A stretch of DNA of 64,000 nt from Geobacillus subterraneus (GCF_001618685.1 NZ_CP014342.1:806001-870000); one strand, 5' to 3'; shown: positions 26,619-35,584, counted from the stretch's first letter. Program-made: numbers and translations. Notes: generated by a model from the sequence alone, not told the origin.

Positions 26619-27455
26619 ATGGCAAAAGAAGTATGGCGCTTTATCGATTCTGGCGACCGTTCACCGTCGTTTAATATGGCGCTTGATGAGGCGCTTTTGG
26701 ATTGGCATAGCGCGGGGAAAATTCCGCCCACCGTCCGTTTTTACGGTTGGAATCCGCCCACATTGTCAATCGGCTATTTTCAAAAAGTGGAGAAAGAAAT
26801 CGACTTAGAAGCCGTCAAGCGCCACGGCCTCGGCTTCGTCCGCCGTCCGACCGGAGGGCGCGGCGTCTTGCATGACAAAGAATTGACGTACAGCGTAATC
26901 GTTTCAGAATCGCATCCGGATATGCCGCAGACGGTCACAGAAGCGTACCGTGTCATTTCCCAAGGCATTTTAGAAGGTTTCCGTTTTCTTGGGCTTGACG
27001 CGTATTTTGCCGTGCCGAAAACGGAAGAAGAAAAAGCGGATTTGCGCAGCCCGCGTTCCGCCGTTTGCTTTGACGCGCCGTCGTGGTATGAGCTCGTTGT
27101 CGAAGGGCGGAAAGTGGCCGGCAGCGCGCAAACGCGGCAAAAGGGCGTCATTTTGCAGCACGGCTCGATTTTGCTTGACTTGGACGAAGAGCTGTTGTTC
27201 AGCTTGTTTAAATACCCGAACGAACGGGTAAAAGAGCGGCTTCAGCGCAATTTTAAAAACAAGGCGGTCGCGATCAACGAGCTGACGGAGCGGACGGTAA
27301 CGATCGAGGAAGCGAAAGAGGCGTTTTACAAAGGGTTTGAAAAGGGCTTGGACATCGTGCTGGAGCCATATATACTGACGGCTGAAGAGTTGGCGTATGT
27401 CGAGGAATTGGCGCGGACAAAGTACGAAAGCGACGAATGGAACTTTAAGCGCTAG
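26619..27455 (+). CDS. lipM: Octanoyl-[GcvH]:protein octanoyltransferase LipM
   Basis: 278-aa acyltransferase that moves octanoate from acyl-carrier protein to GcvH in lipoate synthesis. The catalytic cysteine is Cys150 in [14 protein letters not shown], followed by the conserved GRKVAGSAQ lysine (Lys165). [18 protein letters not shown] is the family signature. ATG with GAGAAGGTG. Its neighbourhood to the gcv operon fits functionally, since GcvH is the acceptor. Terminator follows. Confidence 0.95.
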   Translation: MAKEVWRFIDSGDRSPSFNMALDEALLDWHSAGKIPPTVRFYGWNPPTLSIGYFQKVEKEIDLEAVKRHGLGFVRRPTGGRGVLHDKELTYSVIVSESHPDMPQTVTEAYRVISQGILEGFRFLGLDAYFAVPKTEEEKADLRSPRSAVCFDAPSWYELVVEGRKVAGSAQTRQKGVILQHGSILLDLDEELLFSLFKYPNERVKERLQRNFKNKAVAINELTERTVTIEEAKEAFYKGFEKGLDIVLEPYILTAEELAYVEELARTKYESDEWNFKR

Positions 27456-27484
27456 GCAGCAACATGGAAAATCGTTCATTTTTC

Positions 27485-27544
27485 GGCAAAAACGGCACCA
27501 TTCATCCGGTTTTCTCCGCTTTTCGCCGTTTTTTGCCTTTTTTT
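27485..27544 (+). terminator. Terminator of lipM
   Basis: GGCAAAAACGGC (27485-27496) pairs with GCCGTTTTTTGCC (27525-27537), then an unbroken run of T. Confidence 0.8.
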
Positions 27545-27579
27545 CTGCTTGACAAAAACGAAATCATTTGTTCTCAATC

Positions 27580-27624
27580 ACAATATATAGTATGATTTTC
27601 GCAAAAAATCATACTATATATTGT
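27580..27624 (+). promoter_or_regulatory. Paired NrdR-like boxes in a large palindrome
   Basis: ACAATATATAGT (27580-27591) and ACTATATATTGT (27613-27624) match the NrdR box and are 33 bp centre to centre, about three helical turns. Together with the bases between them they form a near-perfect stem-loop followed by T-rich sequence. A promoter TTGTTC - 17 - TATGAT overlaps the first box. NrdR, the ATP/dATP-sensing repressor of ribonucleotide reductases, is the expected regulator. Confidence 0.75.
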
Positions 27625-27711
27625 TTTTTTCTGATTGATATGGTAAGGTAGAGAAGACAGGACAACTTTGCCAAAACGTGAGAGATTATATAAAAGAGGA
27701 GAGATAGGAGA

Positions 27712-30285
27712 ATGACGGTGGCGTCGTCTGAAAAAATGAAAATCAATATGGAAAAGCTAAACGAGGATATTCGCTTGTTTCCGCAAGTGCATCCGATTAC
27801 GCCGGATATGCACATCACCCATAAAGGCGTGTCCCGTTTAGTGATGCTTGACCGGTATTCGTTTAAGGATACGGAAAAGCTGACGCTCACACCGGGCGAT
27901 TTTGTCGTGTTGACGATCAAGGAGGACCCGAAATTTCCGGCCCGCGGGCTCGGCTTTATCGTCGACATCGACTGGGAGGCGAAAAAGGCCCATGTGTTGA
28001 TCGAGGACGAGTACCGGCATGTGCTCGAAGGCGAAGAGGCAGAAACCGGCATTGTCTTCCGCTCGCTCGACATTATCGACAAGCCGCTGGAAATTTTTTA
28101 TGAACAAATTGCGAAACGGAACGCGACTGGGCTTGCTGCTGTAGAGGAAACGGCGGAAAAGCGCAGCGAGTGGTTCCACAAGTTTTATGAGGAGCTCTCG
28201 AGCATGAATTTTGTCCCGGCCGGCCGCGTGTTGTACGGGGCGGGTTCGGGCAAGGAAGTGACGTATTTCAACTGCTATGTGATGCCGTTTGTGAAAGATT
28301 CGCGGGAAGGCATTTCCGAACACCGAAAGCAGGTAATGGAAATTATGAGCCGCGGCGGCGGGGTTGGCACGAACGGTTCGACATTGCGGCCGCGCCATAC
28401 GCTCGCGCGCGGGGTAAACGGCAAATCGTCCGGGTCGGTTTCGTGGTTGGATGACATTGCCAAGCTGACCCACCTTGTCGAGCAAGGTGGCTCCCGCCGC
28501 GGCGCCCAAATGATCATGCTTGCCGACTGGCACCCGGACATTATCGAATTTATCGTCTCGAAAATGCAAAACCCGCGCATCTTGCGCTACCTGCTCGAGA
28601 ATATGGAAGATGAGGGCATCAAAAAAGCAGCGCGCGACAAACTGAAATTCACGCCGCTCACCGACCGGGAACGGGCGATGTACGAAGCGATCGTCCGCTA
28701 CAAAAACGAACCCGGCTACGGCGGCTTTACCGAAGAAATCATTAAAGACGCCGAAGAAAAACTGCGCACCGGCGGTACATATACCGTCCATAATCCTGAC
28801 TTTTTAACCGGTGCGAACATTTCGGTCTGCCTGACAAAAGAGTTCATGGAGGCGGTCGAAAACGACGATGAGTATGCACTCCGCTTCCCGGATGTAGAAA
28901 CCTATTCCGAAGAAGAAATGCGCATTTACAACGAAAAATGGCATGAAGTTGGCGATGTGCGCGAATGGGAAAAAATGGGCTACCGCGTCCGCGTCTACCG
29001 AAAAATCCGCGCTCGCGAGCTCTGGAAGCTGATTAACATTTGCGCGACGTACTCAGCCGAGCCGGGCATTTTCTTCATCGACAATGCGAACGAAATGACG
29101 AACGCCCGCGCGTACGGACAAAAAGTCGTTGCGACTAACCCATGCGGGGAACAACCTTTAGCGCCATATTCTGTCTGCAACCTCGCCGCCATTAACTTGG
29201 CAAACATGGTCGATAAAGAACGGAAAGTCGTCGACTATGAAAAACTGAAACGCACGGTTGAGATCGGTGTGCGGATGCAAGACAACGTCATTGATGCTAC
29301 GCCGTATTTCCTTGAGGAAAACAAAAAGCAAGCGCTCGGTGAGCGCCGCATCGGCCTTGGCGTCATGGGGCTCGCGGACTTGCTTATTTATTGCGAAAAA
29401 GAGTATGGCTCTGAAGAAGGAAACGAACTCGTGGATGAACTGTTCCGCACGATCGCCACGACCGCCTACCGGGCATCGATTGAGCTGGCAAAAGAAAAAG
29501 GCAGCTTCCCGTTCCTTGTCGGTGAGACGGACGAAGAAACGCGCCGGCTGCGCGAAGCGTTCATCAATACCGGCTATATGAAACGGATGCCGGAAGACAT
29601 TCGCCAAGCTATTTTACAATACGGCATTCGCAACTCCCACTTGCTGACGGTGGCGCCAACGGGATCGACCGGAACGATGGTCGGCGTCTCGACCGGGCTT
29701 GAGCCGTACTTCTCATTCGCATACTACCGGAGCGGCCGCCTCGGCAAGTTCATCGAAGTGAAGGCCGATATCGTCCAAGAATATTTAGACAAGCATCCGG
29801 AAGCCGATCCGAACCACTTGCCGCATTGGTTTGTGACAGCGATGGACTTGCCGCCGGAAGCGCATGCTGATGTGCAATGCATCATCCAGCGCTGGGTCGA
29901 CTCGAGCTTGTCGAAAACGGTCAATGCGCCAAAAGGCTACACGGTCGAACAAGTGCAAAAAGTATATGAGCGGCTGTGGCGCTGCGGCGCGAAAGGCGGC
30001 ACCGTCTATGTCGACGGCAGCCGCGATGCGCAAGTGTTGACGCTGAAAGCGGAAGAAAACACGGTTGAAGAGCAGCTGGAACTCATTCCGGAAGAAACGG
30101 AAGAACAGGCGAAGAAACGCACCGTCGTTCTTGTCGATACGATTCAAGATGTGCGCGCCACCGATGTGACGATCGGCTCGGAAATCGGCAACATTTGCCC
30201 GATCTGTCGGGAAGGGACGGTCGAAGAAATCGGCGGCTGCAATACGTGCACGAGCTGCGGTGCTCAGCTGAAATGCGGGCTGTAA
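27712..30285 (+). CDS. nrdJ: Adenosylcobalamin-dependent ribonucleotide reductase (class II)
   Basis: 857-aa class II reductase, reducing ribonucleotides to deoxyribonucleotides with a B12-generated radical; oxygen-independent and single-subunit. Conserved pieces are FVPAGRVLYGAGSG, the active-site cysteine region TYFNCYVMPF, NPCGEQPLAPYSVCNL with the radical-site cysteine, and APTGSTGTMVGVSTG. The C-terminus is a zinc-ribbon tail with paired cysteines (ICPICREG and CNTCTSCGAQLKCGL), whose last cysteines likely relay electrons. ATG after GAGGAGAGATAGGAG. The NrdR-type operator lies upstream; no cobalamin riboswitch was seen. Confidence 0.95.
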   Translation: MTVASSEKMKINMEKLNEDIRLFPQVHPITPDMHITHKGVSRLVMLDRYSFKDTEKLTLTPGDFVVLTIKEDPKFPARGLGFIVDIDWEAKKAHVLIEDEYRHVLEGEEAETGIVFRSLDIIDKPLEIFYEQIAKRNATGLAAVEETAEKRSEWFHKFYEELSSMNFVPAGRVLYGAGSGKEVTYFNCYVMPFVKDSREGISEHRKQVMEIMSRGGGVGTNGSTLRPRHTLARGVNGKSSGSVSWLDDIAKLTHLVEQGGSRRGAQMIMLADWHPDIIEFIVSKMQNPRILRYLLENMEDEGIKKAARDKLKFTPLTDRERAMYEAIVRYKNEPGYGGFTEEIIKDAEEKLRTGGTYTVHNPDFLTGANISVCLTKEFMEAVENDDEYALRFPDVETYSEEEMRIYNEKWHEVGDVREWEKMGYRVRVYRKIRARELWKLINICATYSAEPGIFFIDNANEMTNARAYGQKVVATNPCGEQPLAPYSVCNLAAINLANMVDKERKVVDYEKLKRTVEIGVRMQDNVIDATPYFLEENKKQALGERRIGLGVMGLADLLIYCEKEYGSEEGNELVDELFRTIATTAYRASIELAKEKGSFPFLVGETDEETRRLREAFINTGYMKRMPEDIRQAILQYGIRNSHLLTVAPTGSTGTMVGVSTGLEPYFSFAYYRSGRLGKFIEVKADIVQEYLDKHPEADPNHLPHWFVTAMDLPPEAHADVQCIIQRWVDSSLSKTVNAPKGYTVEQVQKVYERLWRCGAKGGTVYVDGSRDAQVLTLKAEENTVEEQLELIPEETEEQAKKRTVVLVDTIQDVRATDVTIGSEIGNICPICREGTVEEIGGCNTCTSCGAQLKCGL

Positions 30286-30300
30286 CCGGTTAGGGCCGGA

Positions 30301-30337
30301 AAACGCTGGTTTCCATTGGGAAACCGGCGTTTTTTTA
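30301..30337 (+). terminator. Terminator of the ribonucleotide reductase gene
   Basis: AACGCTGGTTTCC pairs with GGAAACCGGCGTT around ATTG, followed by T7. Confidence 0.92.
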
Positions 30338-30399
30338 CATAAAACGGGGGAGGAAAAATATAGTGATAAAAGGGAGGAGAAACGAAAGGGGGAGTCGTG

Positions 30400-31812
30400 A
30401 TGATTATTCATGTCGTCCAGCGCGGGGAAGCGCTTTGGCAGCTGGCCCGCCGCTACGGCGTCCCGCTCGAGCGGCTGATTGCCGCCAATGAGCTAGACGA
30501 CCCAAACCGGCTCGCCATCGGGCAGGCGGTGGTCATTCCGGTGCCGTATCGCTATCATACCGTCCGTGCAGGGGAAACGTTATGGCAGATCGCCCGCGCG
30601 TATGGAGTGACGGTCGAAGCCATCGTGCAGGCGAACCGGATCGCCAACCCGGCGCTCATTTATCCCGGCGCGCTGTTGTTGATTCCGGCTCGCATTCATA
30701 CGGTGCGCACCGGGGAAACGTTAGGGCAAATTGCTGCCGCTTATCAAGTCAGCGTCCAGCAAATCATCGAGTTCAATCCCATCGCTGATCCGAATGTCAT
30801 CACTCCCGGACAGCGGCTCGTCATTCCGCCGGCCAAACCGCTCATCGAGGTGAACGCCTTCACGATCGACCAAGGGGAGAAAGGGGCGGAGCAAGTGCGC
30901 GAAGTCGGCCGCCATTTGACGTACGCCGCCCCGTTCGCCTATACGATCCGCGCTGATGGCGGACTGAATCCCATCAATGATGTGGCGATCATTCAGGCCG
31001 CTTTTGCCGCCCGTGTCGTGCCGATGATGACGATCACCAACTTTACGTATCAGGATCCGGGTTCAAGATTGGCGCAGACGATCTTGGCTGATGCCACGCT
31101 GCAAACACGATTGCTTGAGAACATCATTCAAGTGATGCGGGCGAAAGGATACCGGGCGCTGAATGTCGATTTTGAAAATGTCTACCCGTCCGACCGCGAG
31201 CGGTACAATGCGTTTTTGCGGCGGGCGGCGGCTCGGCTTCACGCGGAAGGATATTGGTTATCGACATCGCTCGCTCCCAAAATCAGCGCGGAACAAAAAG
31301 GATTGCTGTATGAAGCGCACGACTATCCAGCCCATGGGCGCATCGCCGATTTCGTCGTGCTTATGACGTACGAGTGGGGCTATCGGTTTGGGCCGCCGCA
31401 AGCCATTTCGCCGGTGAACCAAATTCGGCGCGTGCTTGATTATGCCGTGACCGTGATTCCGCGGGAGAAAATCATGATGGGATTTCAAATTTATGCCCGC
31501 GACTGGGTGCTGCCGCACGTGCCAGGGCAAGAGGCGGAAACGTTCAGCCCGAAAGAAGCCGTGGCGCGCGCCATTCGTTACGGAGCGTCGATCCAATACG
31601 ATGCGGCGGCCGCCTCGCCGTTTTACCGCTACACGGACGAACAAGGCCGCCAACACGAAGTATGGTTTGAAGACGCCCGCAGCGCGTTGGCGAAATTTGA
31701 CTTAGTGAAAGAATACGGATTGCGCGGGATCAGCTACTGGGTGCTCGGGTATCCGTATCCGGAAAACTGGGTGCTGTTGGAAGACAATTTCCGCACTCGG
31801 AAACGGGGATAA
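30400..31812 (+). CDS. Spore peptidoglycan hydrolase, three LysM + GH18
   Basis: 470-aa enzyme of the YaaH/SleL type. Three LysM domains (about residues 2-47, 50-95, 98-143) bind glycan, and the C-terminal GH18 domain cleaves (cortical) peptidoglycan as an N-acetylglucosaminidase. The catalytic region is LNVDFENVYPSDRERYN, the reduced DxE form seen in SleL. No signal peptide, as with proteins packed into the spore. B. subtilis YaaH and B. anthracis SleL have two LysM repeats; this one has three. ATG 30400 lies 5 bases from AAAGGGGGAG, better than GTG 30397. Exact orthology to yaaH is uncertain. Confidence 0.88.
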   Translation: MIIHVVQRGEALWQLARRYGVPLERLIAANELDDPNRLAIGQAVVIPVPYRYHTVRAGETLWQIARAYGVTVEAIVQANRIANPALIYPGALLLIPARIHTVRTGETLGQIAAAYQVSVQQIIEFNPIADPNVITPGQRLVIPPAKPLIEVNAFTIDQGEKGAEQVREVGRHLTYAAPFAYTIRADGGLNPINDVAIIQAAFAARVVPMMTITNFTYQDPGSRLAQTILADATLQTRLLENIIQVMRAKGYRALNVDFENVYPSDRERYNAFLRRAAARLHAEGYWLSTSLAPKISAEQKGLLYEAHDYPAHGRIADFVVLMTYEWGYRFGPPQAISPVNQIRRVLDYAVTVIPREKIMMGFQIYARDWVLPHVPGQEAETFSPKEAVARAIRYGASIQYDAAAASPFYRYTDEQGRQHEVWFEDARSALAKFDLVKEYGLRGISYWVLGYPYPENWVLLEDNFRTRKRG

Positions 31813-31823
31813 GCTGGACGGCT

Positions 31824-31862
31824 AGAGCGTATGCGCCGGTTATTGGGCATGCGCTTTTCTTT
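31824..31862 (+). terminator. Probable terminator of the GH18 gene
   Basis: AGCGTATGC pairs with GCATGCGCT (one G-U), followed by a T-rich tract. The remaining 190 bases to the next terminator show nothing recognisable. Confidence 0.65.
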
Positions 31863-32053
31863 TGTATTTTGAAGTTTGAGCGGTTTTTCAGTGGGGAAAT
31901 GGCGAGTCTTATTCGCATATATTTTTACCTGCTATATTTTTACCTGCGTATTCGATGACTACGTTTGCATCGTGTAAAACATGCGGTGATCGCTGGCTAG
32001 TGAAATAACGTCGCGGCTCTTCCCTATGGGCTTCACAGTGCAAACGAGGGAAG

Positions 32054-32082
32054 AAAAAAGCGTCCTAATTAGGACGCTTTTG
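32054..32082 (-). terminator. Terminator of the dicarboxylate symporter gene
   Basis: AAAAGCGTCCT and its exact complement around a 4-base loop, followed on the minus strand by T6; it includes the stop codon. Confidence 0.9.
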
Positions 32083-33301
32083 TACCCACTCCTGCGTACT
32101 TCTTCTCTGTTTCGGCAACGATTACGGCGCAAGCGGCGTCACCGGTAATATTGACAGCAGTGCGAGCCATATCCAAAAGCCGGTCGATGCCGATGATCAA
32201 TGCGATTCCTTCGACAGGAAGGTTGACGGAATTCAACACCATCGCCAACATCACTAATCCGACACCAGGTACACCGGCCGTTCCAATGCTCGCCAATACA
32301 GCCGTTAATACAACTGTTGCCAATTGCGAGATCGTGAGGTCGATACCGTAAGCTTGAGCGATAAATATAGTGGCGACCCCTTGCATAATGGCCGTGCCAT
32401 CCATATTGATGGTTGCTCCTAATGGCTGCACGAAACTGCTAATATGTTTTGGCACCCCAAGTTTCGTTTGAGCGACATTCATCGAAATCGGCAGCGTTGC
32501 GTTGCTGCTTGATGTACTGAACGCCACGCCCATCGCTGGAGCGAACTGTTTAAAAAAGGAGAATGGATTGCGTTTAGCAAACAGGTAGAGCGATGAGCCG
32601 TATGTGAACAGCATGTGGATGATCAAACTGAAAAGAACGACGGACATGTACATTCCCATCGAGCGGATGGCGTCCGTTCCTTGGCTGCCGACGGCGGAGG
32701 CGATTAAGCCGAATGCACCGTACGGGGCAAACCGCATAATGACAGTGACCAAATACATCATCACTTCATTGCCTTGCTCGATGAGTTTGAACAAGCCAGC
32801 TGTTTTTTCTCGCAACATGGAAAGCGCAAACCCAACAAATATGGAAAAAGTGATAATTTGCAGCATGTTTCCTTCTGCAAATGCCTGAACGGGGTTTTTT
32901 GGAATAATGTTTAATAAAGTTTCTGACACAGGTGGTGCCTCTTTTGGTTCAAATTGAGCCTGACTGGTGTTAAAGTCGCCGACGCTCCCAGGTTTGGTTA
33001 CTAACGCCAATGAAATGCCAATGGCAATGGCGATGGCTGTAGTGATGAGGAAATACGAAATGGTTTTTATTCCAATTCGCCCGAGTTTTTTTGGGTCTCC
33101 TAATCCGGCTGTCCCTAATACGATGGAAAAAAAGACAATGGGCACGACGATCATATTAATTAAATTTAAAAAGAGTTTCCCAAGCGGTGTAAAAACATAG
33201 GCGTTTACTGTATCGAATGGTTGAGGGAAGAAAAGGTTGAATATTAGTCCAACGATGGATCCAAGTATCAGTGCAATAATGATTTTTAACGATAGCTTCA
33301 T
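32069..33301 (-). CDS. Dicarboxylate/amino acid:cation symporter (DAACS)
   Basis: 410-aa integral membrane transporter that takes up glutamate, aspartate or C4-dicarboxylates with sodium or protons. Family signatures are the serine-rich re-entrant loop AFSTSSSNATLP, the NMDGTA motif and GVPGVG near the second hairpin; about eight helices. It is close to GltP/GltT-type proteins, but the substrate cannot be fixed. ATG with GGAGGG. Its GC content is visibly lower than its neighbours', and it has no counterpart between lipM and mntR in B. subtilis, so transfer or relocation is possible. Confidence 0.92.
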   Translation of the reverse strand: MKLSLKIIIALILGSIVGLIFNLFFPQPFDTVNAYVFTPLGKLFLNLINMIVVPIVFFSIVLGTAGLGDPKKLGRIGIKTISYFLITTAIAIAIGISLALVTKPGSVGDFNTSQAQFEPKEAPPVSETLLNIIPKNPVQAFAEGNMLQIITFSIFVGFALSMLREKTAGLFKLIEQGNEVMMYLVTVIMRFAPYGAFGLIASAVGSQGTDAIRSMGMYMSVVLFSLIIHMLFTYGSSLYLFAKRNPFSFFKQFAPAMGVAFSTSSSNATLPISMNVAQTKLGVPKHISSFVQPLGATINMDGTAIMQGVATIFIAQAYGIDLTISQLATVVLTAVLASIGTAGVPGVGLVMLAMVLNSVNLPVEGIALIIGIDRLLDMARTAVNITGDAACAVIVAETEKKYAGVGTKAS

Positions 33302-33325
33302 ACAATCCCTCCAATGTTTTTAACA

Positions 33326-33366
33326 AAATGTAATGTTATTGTATCTTACATTTCGTACCTTAACAA
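33326..33366 (-). promoter_or_regulatory. Promoter and inverted-repeat operator of the symporter gene
   Basis: Minus strand TTGTTA (33366-33361), 17 bases, TACAAT (33343-33338). An exact inverted repeat AAATGTAA / TTACATTT (33326-33333 and 33346-33353) brackets the -10, a good repressor-site candidate. Confidence 0.6.
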
Positions 33367-33477
33367 GGTAGAATTTTTTATTTAGATTAGAATCATGTTT
33401 AGCAAGCAGTTGATCCAGGTGCAACCGAAAAATGATGTCAACTGAAAGAAGCGTGCGATTTTCCTCCATCTTTGAAC

Positions 33478-33484
33478 CATACTA
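33478..33484 (+). promoter_or_regulatory. Sigma-G type -10 in front of the splB remnant
   Basis: CATACTA, the exact sigma-G/F -10, about 34 bases before the GTG of the splB remnant. splB is a forespore gene in B. subtilis, so this is probably its orphaned promoter. Confidence 0.5.
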
Positions 33485-33517
33485 ACATCAAAATATGGAC
33501 AGCTTGGAGGGAAACGA

Positions 33518-33597
33518 GTGAAACCGTTTGTGCCCAAACTTGTGTATTTCGAGCCGGAGGCGCTGTCGTACCCGCTCAAGTACAGTATTTTACGTAA
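33518..33597 (+). pseudogene. splB: splB deletion remnant (spore photoproduct lyase)
   Basis: After TTGGAGGG and a GTG, 20 codons read MKPFVPKLVYFEPEALSYPL, which I recognise as the N-terminus of Geobacillus spore photoproduct lyase. Two bases later, in another frame, come GTA CAG TAT TTT ACG TAA (VQYFT then stop), its C-terminus. The roughly 315 codons in between, including the radical-SAM CxxxCxxC site, are gone. The fused frame gives only a 32-residue peptide. The deletion stops at the edge of the mntR promoter. Radical-SAM repair of UV damage in spores should be absent unless another copy exists. Confidence 0.8.
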
Positions 33598-33617
33598 AGT
33601 CCTCTTCATGGTATAAT
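33589..33617 (+). promoter_or_regulatory. mntR promoter embedded in the splB 3' end
   Basis: TTTACG (33589-33594, covering the last splB codons), 17-base spacer and consensus TATAAT (33612-33617). Confidence 0.65.
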
Positions 33618-33712
33618 GGGATTGATTGCTATTTTTTGACCTGCCGGGAACGCTAGCGGTGTGTATGGGCTGGGGAAGGATGGCAGGCGAATGTGGCAGG
33701 AGGGGACATGCG

Positions 33713-34138
33713 TTGCCGACACCAAGCATGGAAGACTATATCGAACAAATTTATTTATTGATCGAAGAGAAGGGCTATGCCCGCGTCTCTGACATCGCTG
33801 AGGCGCTATCCGTTCATCCCTCCTCAGTGACGAAAATGGTGCAAAAGCTCGATAAGGATGAATATTTAGTGTATGAAAAATACCGCGGCCTCGTCCTGAC
33901 GCCGAAAGGGAAGAAAATCGGCCAGCGGCTCGTTTACCGTCATGAGCTGCTTGAGCAGTTTCTCCGCTTGATCGGCGTCCACGAAGAAAACATTTACCGC
34001 GACGTGGAAGGGATTGAACATCATTTGAGCTGGAACGCCATTGACCGGATCGGCGATTTAGTGCAATATTTTCAAGAGGACGAACGCCGGGTGGAAGCGC
34101 TCCGCAATGTCCAAAAGCGCAATGAGCAAGGAGAGTAA
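33713..34138 (+). CDS. mntR: Manganese-responsive regulator MntR
   Basis: 141-aa DtxR-family repressor that binds Mn(II) and represses manganese uptake. The N-terminus [14 protein letters not shown] places metal ligands Asp8 and Glu11 as in B. subtilis Mnt[19 protein letters not shown] carries the later ligand histidines. The start is TTG at 33713, supported by AGGAGGGG at 7-8 bases and by exact alignment. The longer frame from 33626 is spurious. Its promoter is the one preserved at the splB remnant. A terminator overlaps its end. Confidence 0.95.
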   Translation: MPTPSMEDYIEQIYLLIEEKGYARVSDIAEALSVHPSSVTKMVQKLDKDEYLVYEKYRGLVLTPKGKKIGQRLVYRHELLEQFLRLIGVHEENIYRDVEGIEHHLSWNAIDRIGDLVQYFQEDERRVEALRNVQKRNEQGE

Positions 34139-34158
34139 GCCGCTGCTTGCTCTTTTTT
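34124..34158 (+). terminator. Terminator of mntR
   Basis: GAGCAAG (34124-34130) pairs with CTTGCTC (34146-34152) followed by T6; the stop codon lies in the loop. Confidence 0.7.
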
Positions 34159-34225
34159 GTTTTCCGTACTAAACGCCTCTCGTTCTTCTTACATATGTAT
34201 AAACGGCGAGAAAGGAGAGGCAGCG

Positions 34226-35110
34226 GTGGACATTGACATCGTCTTTTCCGGCGGTGGGGTGAAAGGATTTGCCTTGCTTGGCGCGTACGAAGCCATTGAG
34301 GAAAAAGGGCTGCGCTGGAAGCGGCTTGCTGGGACGAGTGCGGGGTCGCTGCTGGCGGCGCTGCTCGCGGCAGGCTACAGCGCCCGCGAGGTTATGCACT
34401 TGCTTGAGGAGTTGGAATTTGAGCGGTTGTTGGATGAACGGGCGTCATGGATTCCTTTCCCGGTCTGGAAGTGGGTGCGCCTCTACTGGCACCTTGGCCT
34501 CTATCAAGGAAAAGCGCTTGAACGGTGGCTTGAGTCGGTGCTTGCTGCCCGCGGGGTGCGGACGTTTCAAGATGTGCCGGCCGGCAGTTTGTATATCGTC
34601 GCTTCCGACGTCACAAACGGGCGCATCGTCGTGCTGCCGGACGATTTGAACGCGTACGGCATTGACCCGAGCTCATTTTCGGTCGCCAAGGCGGTGCGGA
34701 TGAGCGTTAGCATCCCGTACTTTTTCGAACCGGTTCGCCTCCGCGGGCAAAACGGCACGTCTCTCATCGTCGACGGGGGGGTGCTCAGCAACTTTCCGCT
34801 TTTTCTCTTTGATGAGGAAAAGAAAACGAAAAAGCGGCCGGTGCTCGGGATCCAGCTGAGCGCCAAGCCGGGCGAGCGGCCGAAACGAAAAATCACCAAT
34901 GCGTTAGATTTGTATGAGGCGCTGTTTGCGGCGATGAAAGAGGCGCATGATGCCCGCTACATTTCGCGCCGCCATGAAAAAAACATTGTCTTTTTACCGG
35001 TGGAAAACGTGATGTCGACCGAGTTTTCCGTCGACCTCGAGGCGCGCCGGCGCCTCATCGATTACGGGCGCGAGCGGACGCGGCAGTTTTTGCGGCAATG
35101 GGCGTACTAG
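34226..35110 (+). CDS. yqhO: Patatin-like phospholipase YqhO
   Basis: 294-aa predicted lipid acyl hydrolase. The oxyanion motif is SGGGVKGFALLG (about residues 8-19), the nucleophile serine is in GTSAGSL, and the catalytic aspartate in VDGGVLSNFP. GTG at 34226 is chosen for AAAGGAGAGG five bases upstream; the upstream extension to 34157 lacks a site. Cytoplasmic, without signal peptide. The substrate is unknown. Convergent with yqhP. Confidence 0.9.
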   Translation: MDIDIVFSGGGVKGFALLGAYEAIEEKGLRWKRLAGTSAGSLLAALLAAGYSAREVMHLLEELEFERLLDERASWIPFPVWKWVRLYWHLGLYQGKALERWLESVLAARGVRTFQDVPAGSLYIVASDVTNGRIVVLPDDLNAYGIDPSSFSVAKAVRMSVSIPYFFEPVRLRGQNGTSLIVDGGVLSNFPLFLFDEEKKTKKRPVLGIQLSAKPGERPKRKITNALDLYEALFAAMKEAHDARYISRRHEKNIVFLPVENVMSTEFSVDLEARRRLIDYGRERTRQFLRQWAY

Positions 35111-35204
35111 GCAGGGAGCGGCGAAGGCTGCAGCACTTGCGGTGCGAAAAAGCGAATAATGCGCGTCAAGGAGCGCCGCCTGCCTCACGCGGACGGCGGC
35201 AAAC

Positions 35205-35246
35205 AAAAAAGAATCAAGCTAAAACGAAGCTCGATTCTTTTTTTTG
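35205..35246. terminator. Bidirectional terminator yqhO / yqhP
   Basis: AAAAAAGAATCAAGCT pairs with AGCTCGATTCTTTTTT (one mismatch) around a 7-base loop; it includes the yqhP stop codon. Confidence 0.88.
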
Positions 35247-35584
35247 CCTTTTTTTCCGTCAATCACGGTTAAATGCGGGGTCGCGGTCCGCTTTTTCAGC
35301 GGCCGTTTCAGTTTTGCCGGCTTTGGCTGCTTGCGCCCGGAGCGGGGATGGAGCTTTTTCGACTGCCGCACCGCTTTTAAGTACGACCACCGTTCTTTAT
35401 CGGTGCGGCGTTGGTACACGAAACGGTAAAAGAGATAAATCGCGGCTACAAACAGCGCAACAAACAACAGCTGACGGAACAGCACCGTCGGATGGGCGAA
35501 AAGAGTATAGACAATGCCGAGCGTTCCAAGCAAGATCATGAGCCCGACGAGCGGGTGAATGGCCCTGCGCCGCAATGAATCCAC
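35219..35584 (-). CDS. yqhP: YqhP (SA1362 family) membrane protein
   Basis: 121-aa protein with two N-terminal membrane helices (about residues 10-30 and 36-53) and a highly basic lysine/arginine-rich cytoplasmic tail. The pattern and position match YqhP / SA1362 family proteins of bacilli and staphylococci; function unknown. It follows yqhQ by 13 bases on the same strand, so the two are probably an operon. Confidence 0.82.
   Translation of the reverse strand: MDSLRRRAIHPLVGLMILLGTLGIVYTLFAHPTVLFRQLLFVALFVAAIYLFYRFVYQRRTDKERWSYLKAVRQSKKLHPRSGRKQPKPAKLKRPLKKRTATPHLTVIDGKKGKKKNRASF

Noticed and set aside
27455-27711. Cobalamin riboswitch ahead of the B12-dependent reductase
   Set aside because: No B12-box-like sequence; the region is short and occupied by a terminator and NrdR-like boxes.
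27838-28791. 317-aa frame on the minus strand
   Set aside because: Antisense to the conserved ribonucleotide reductase; no ribosome site or recognisable motif.
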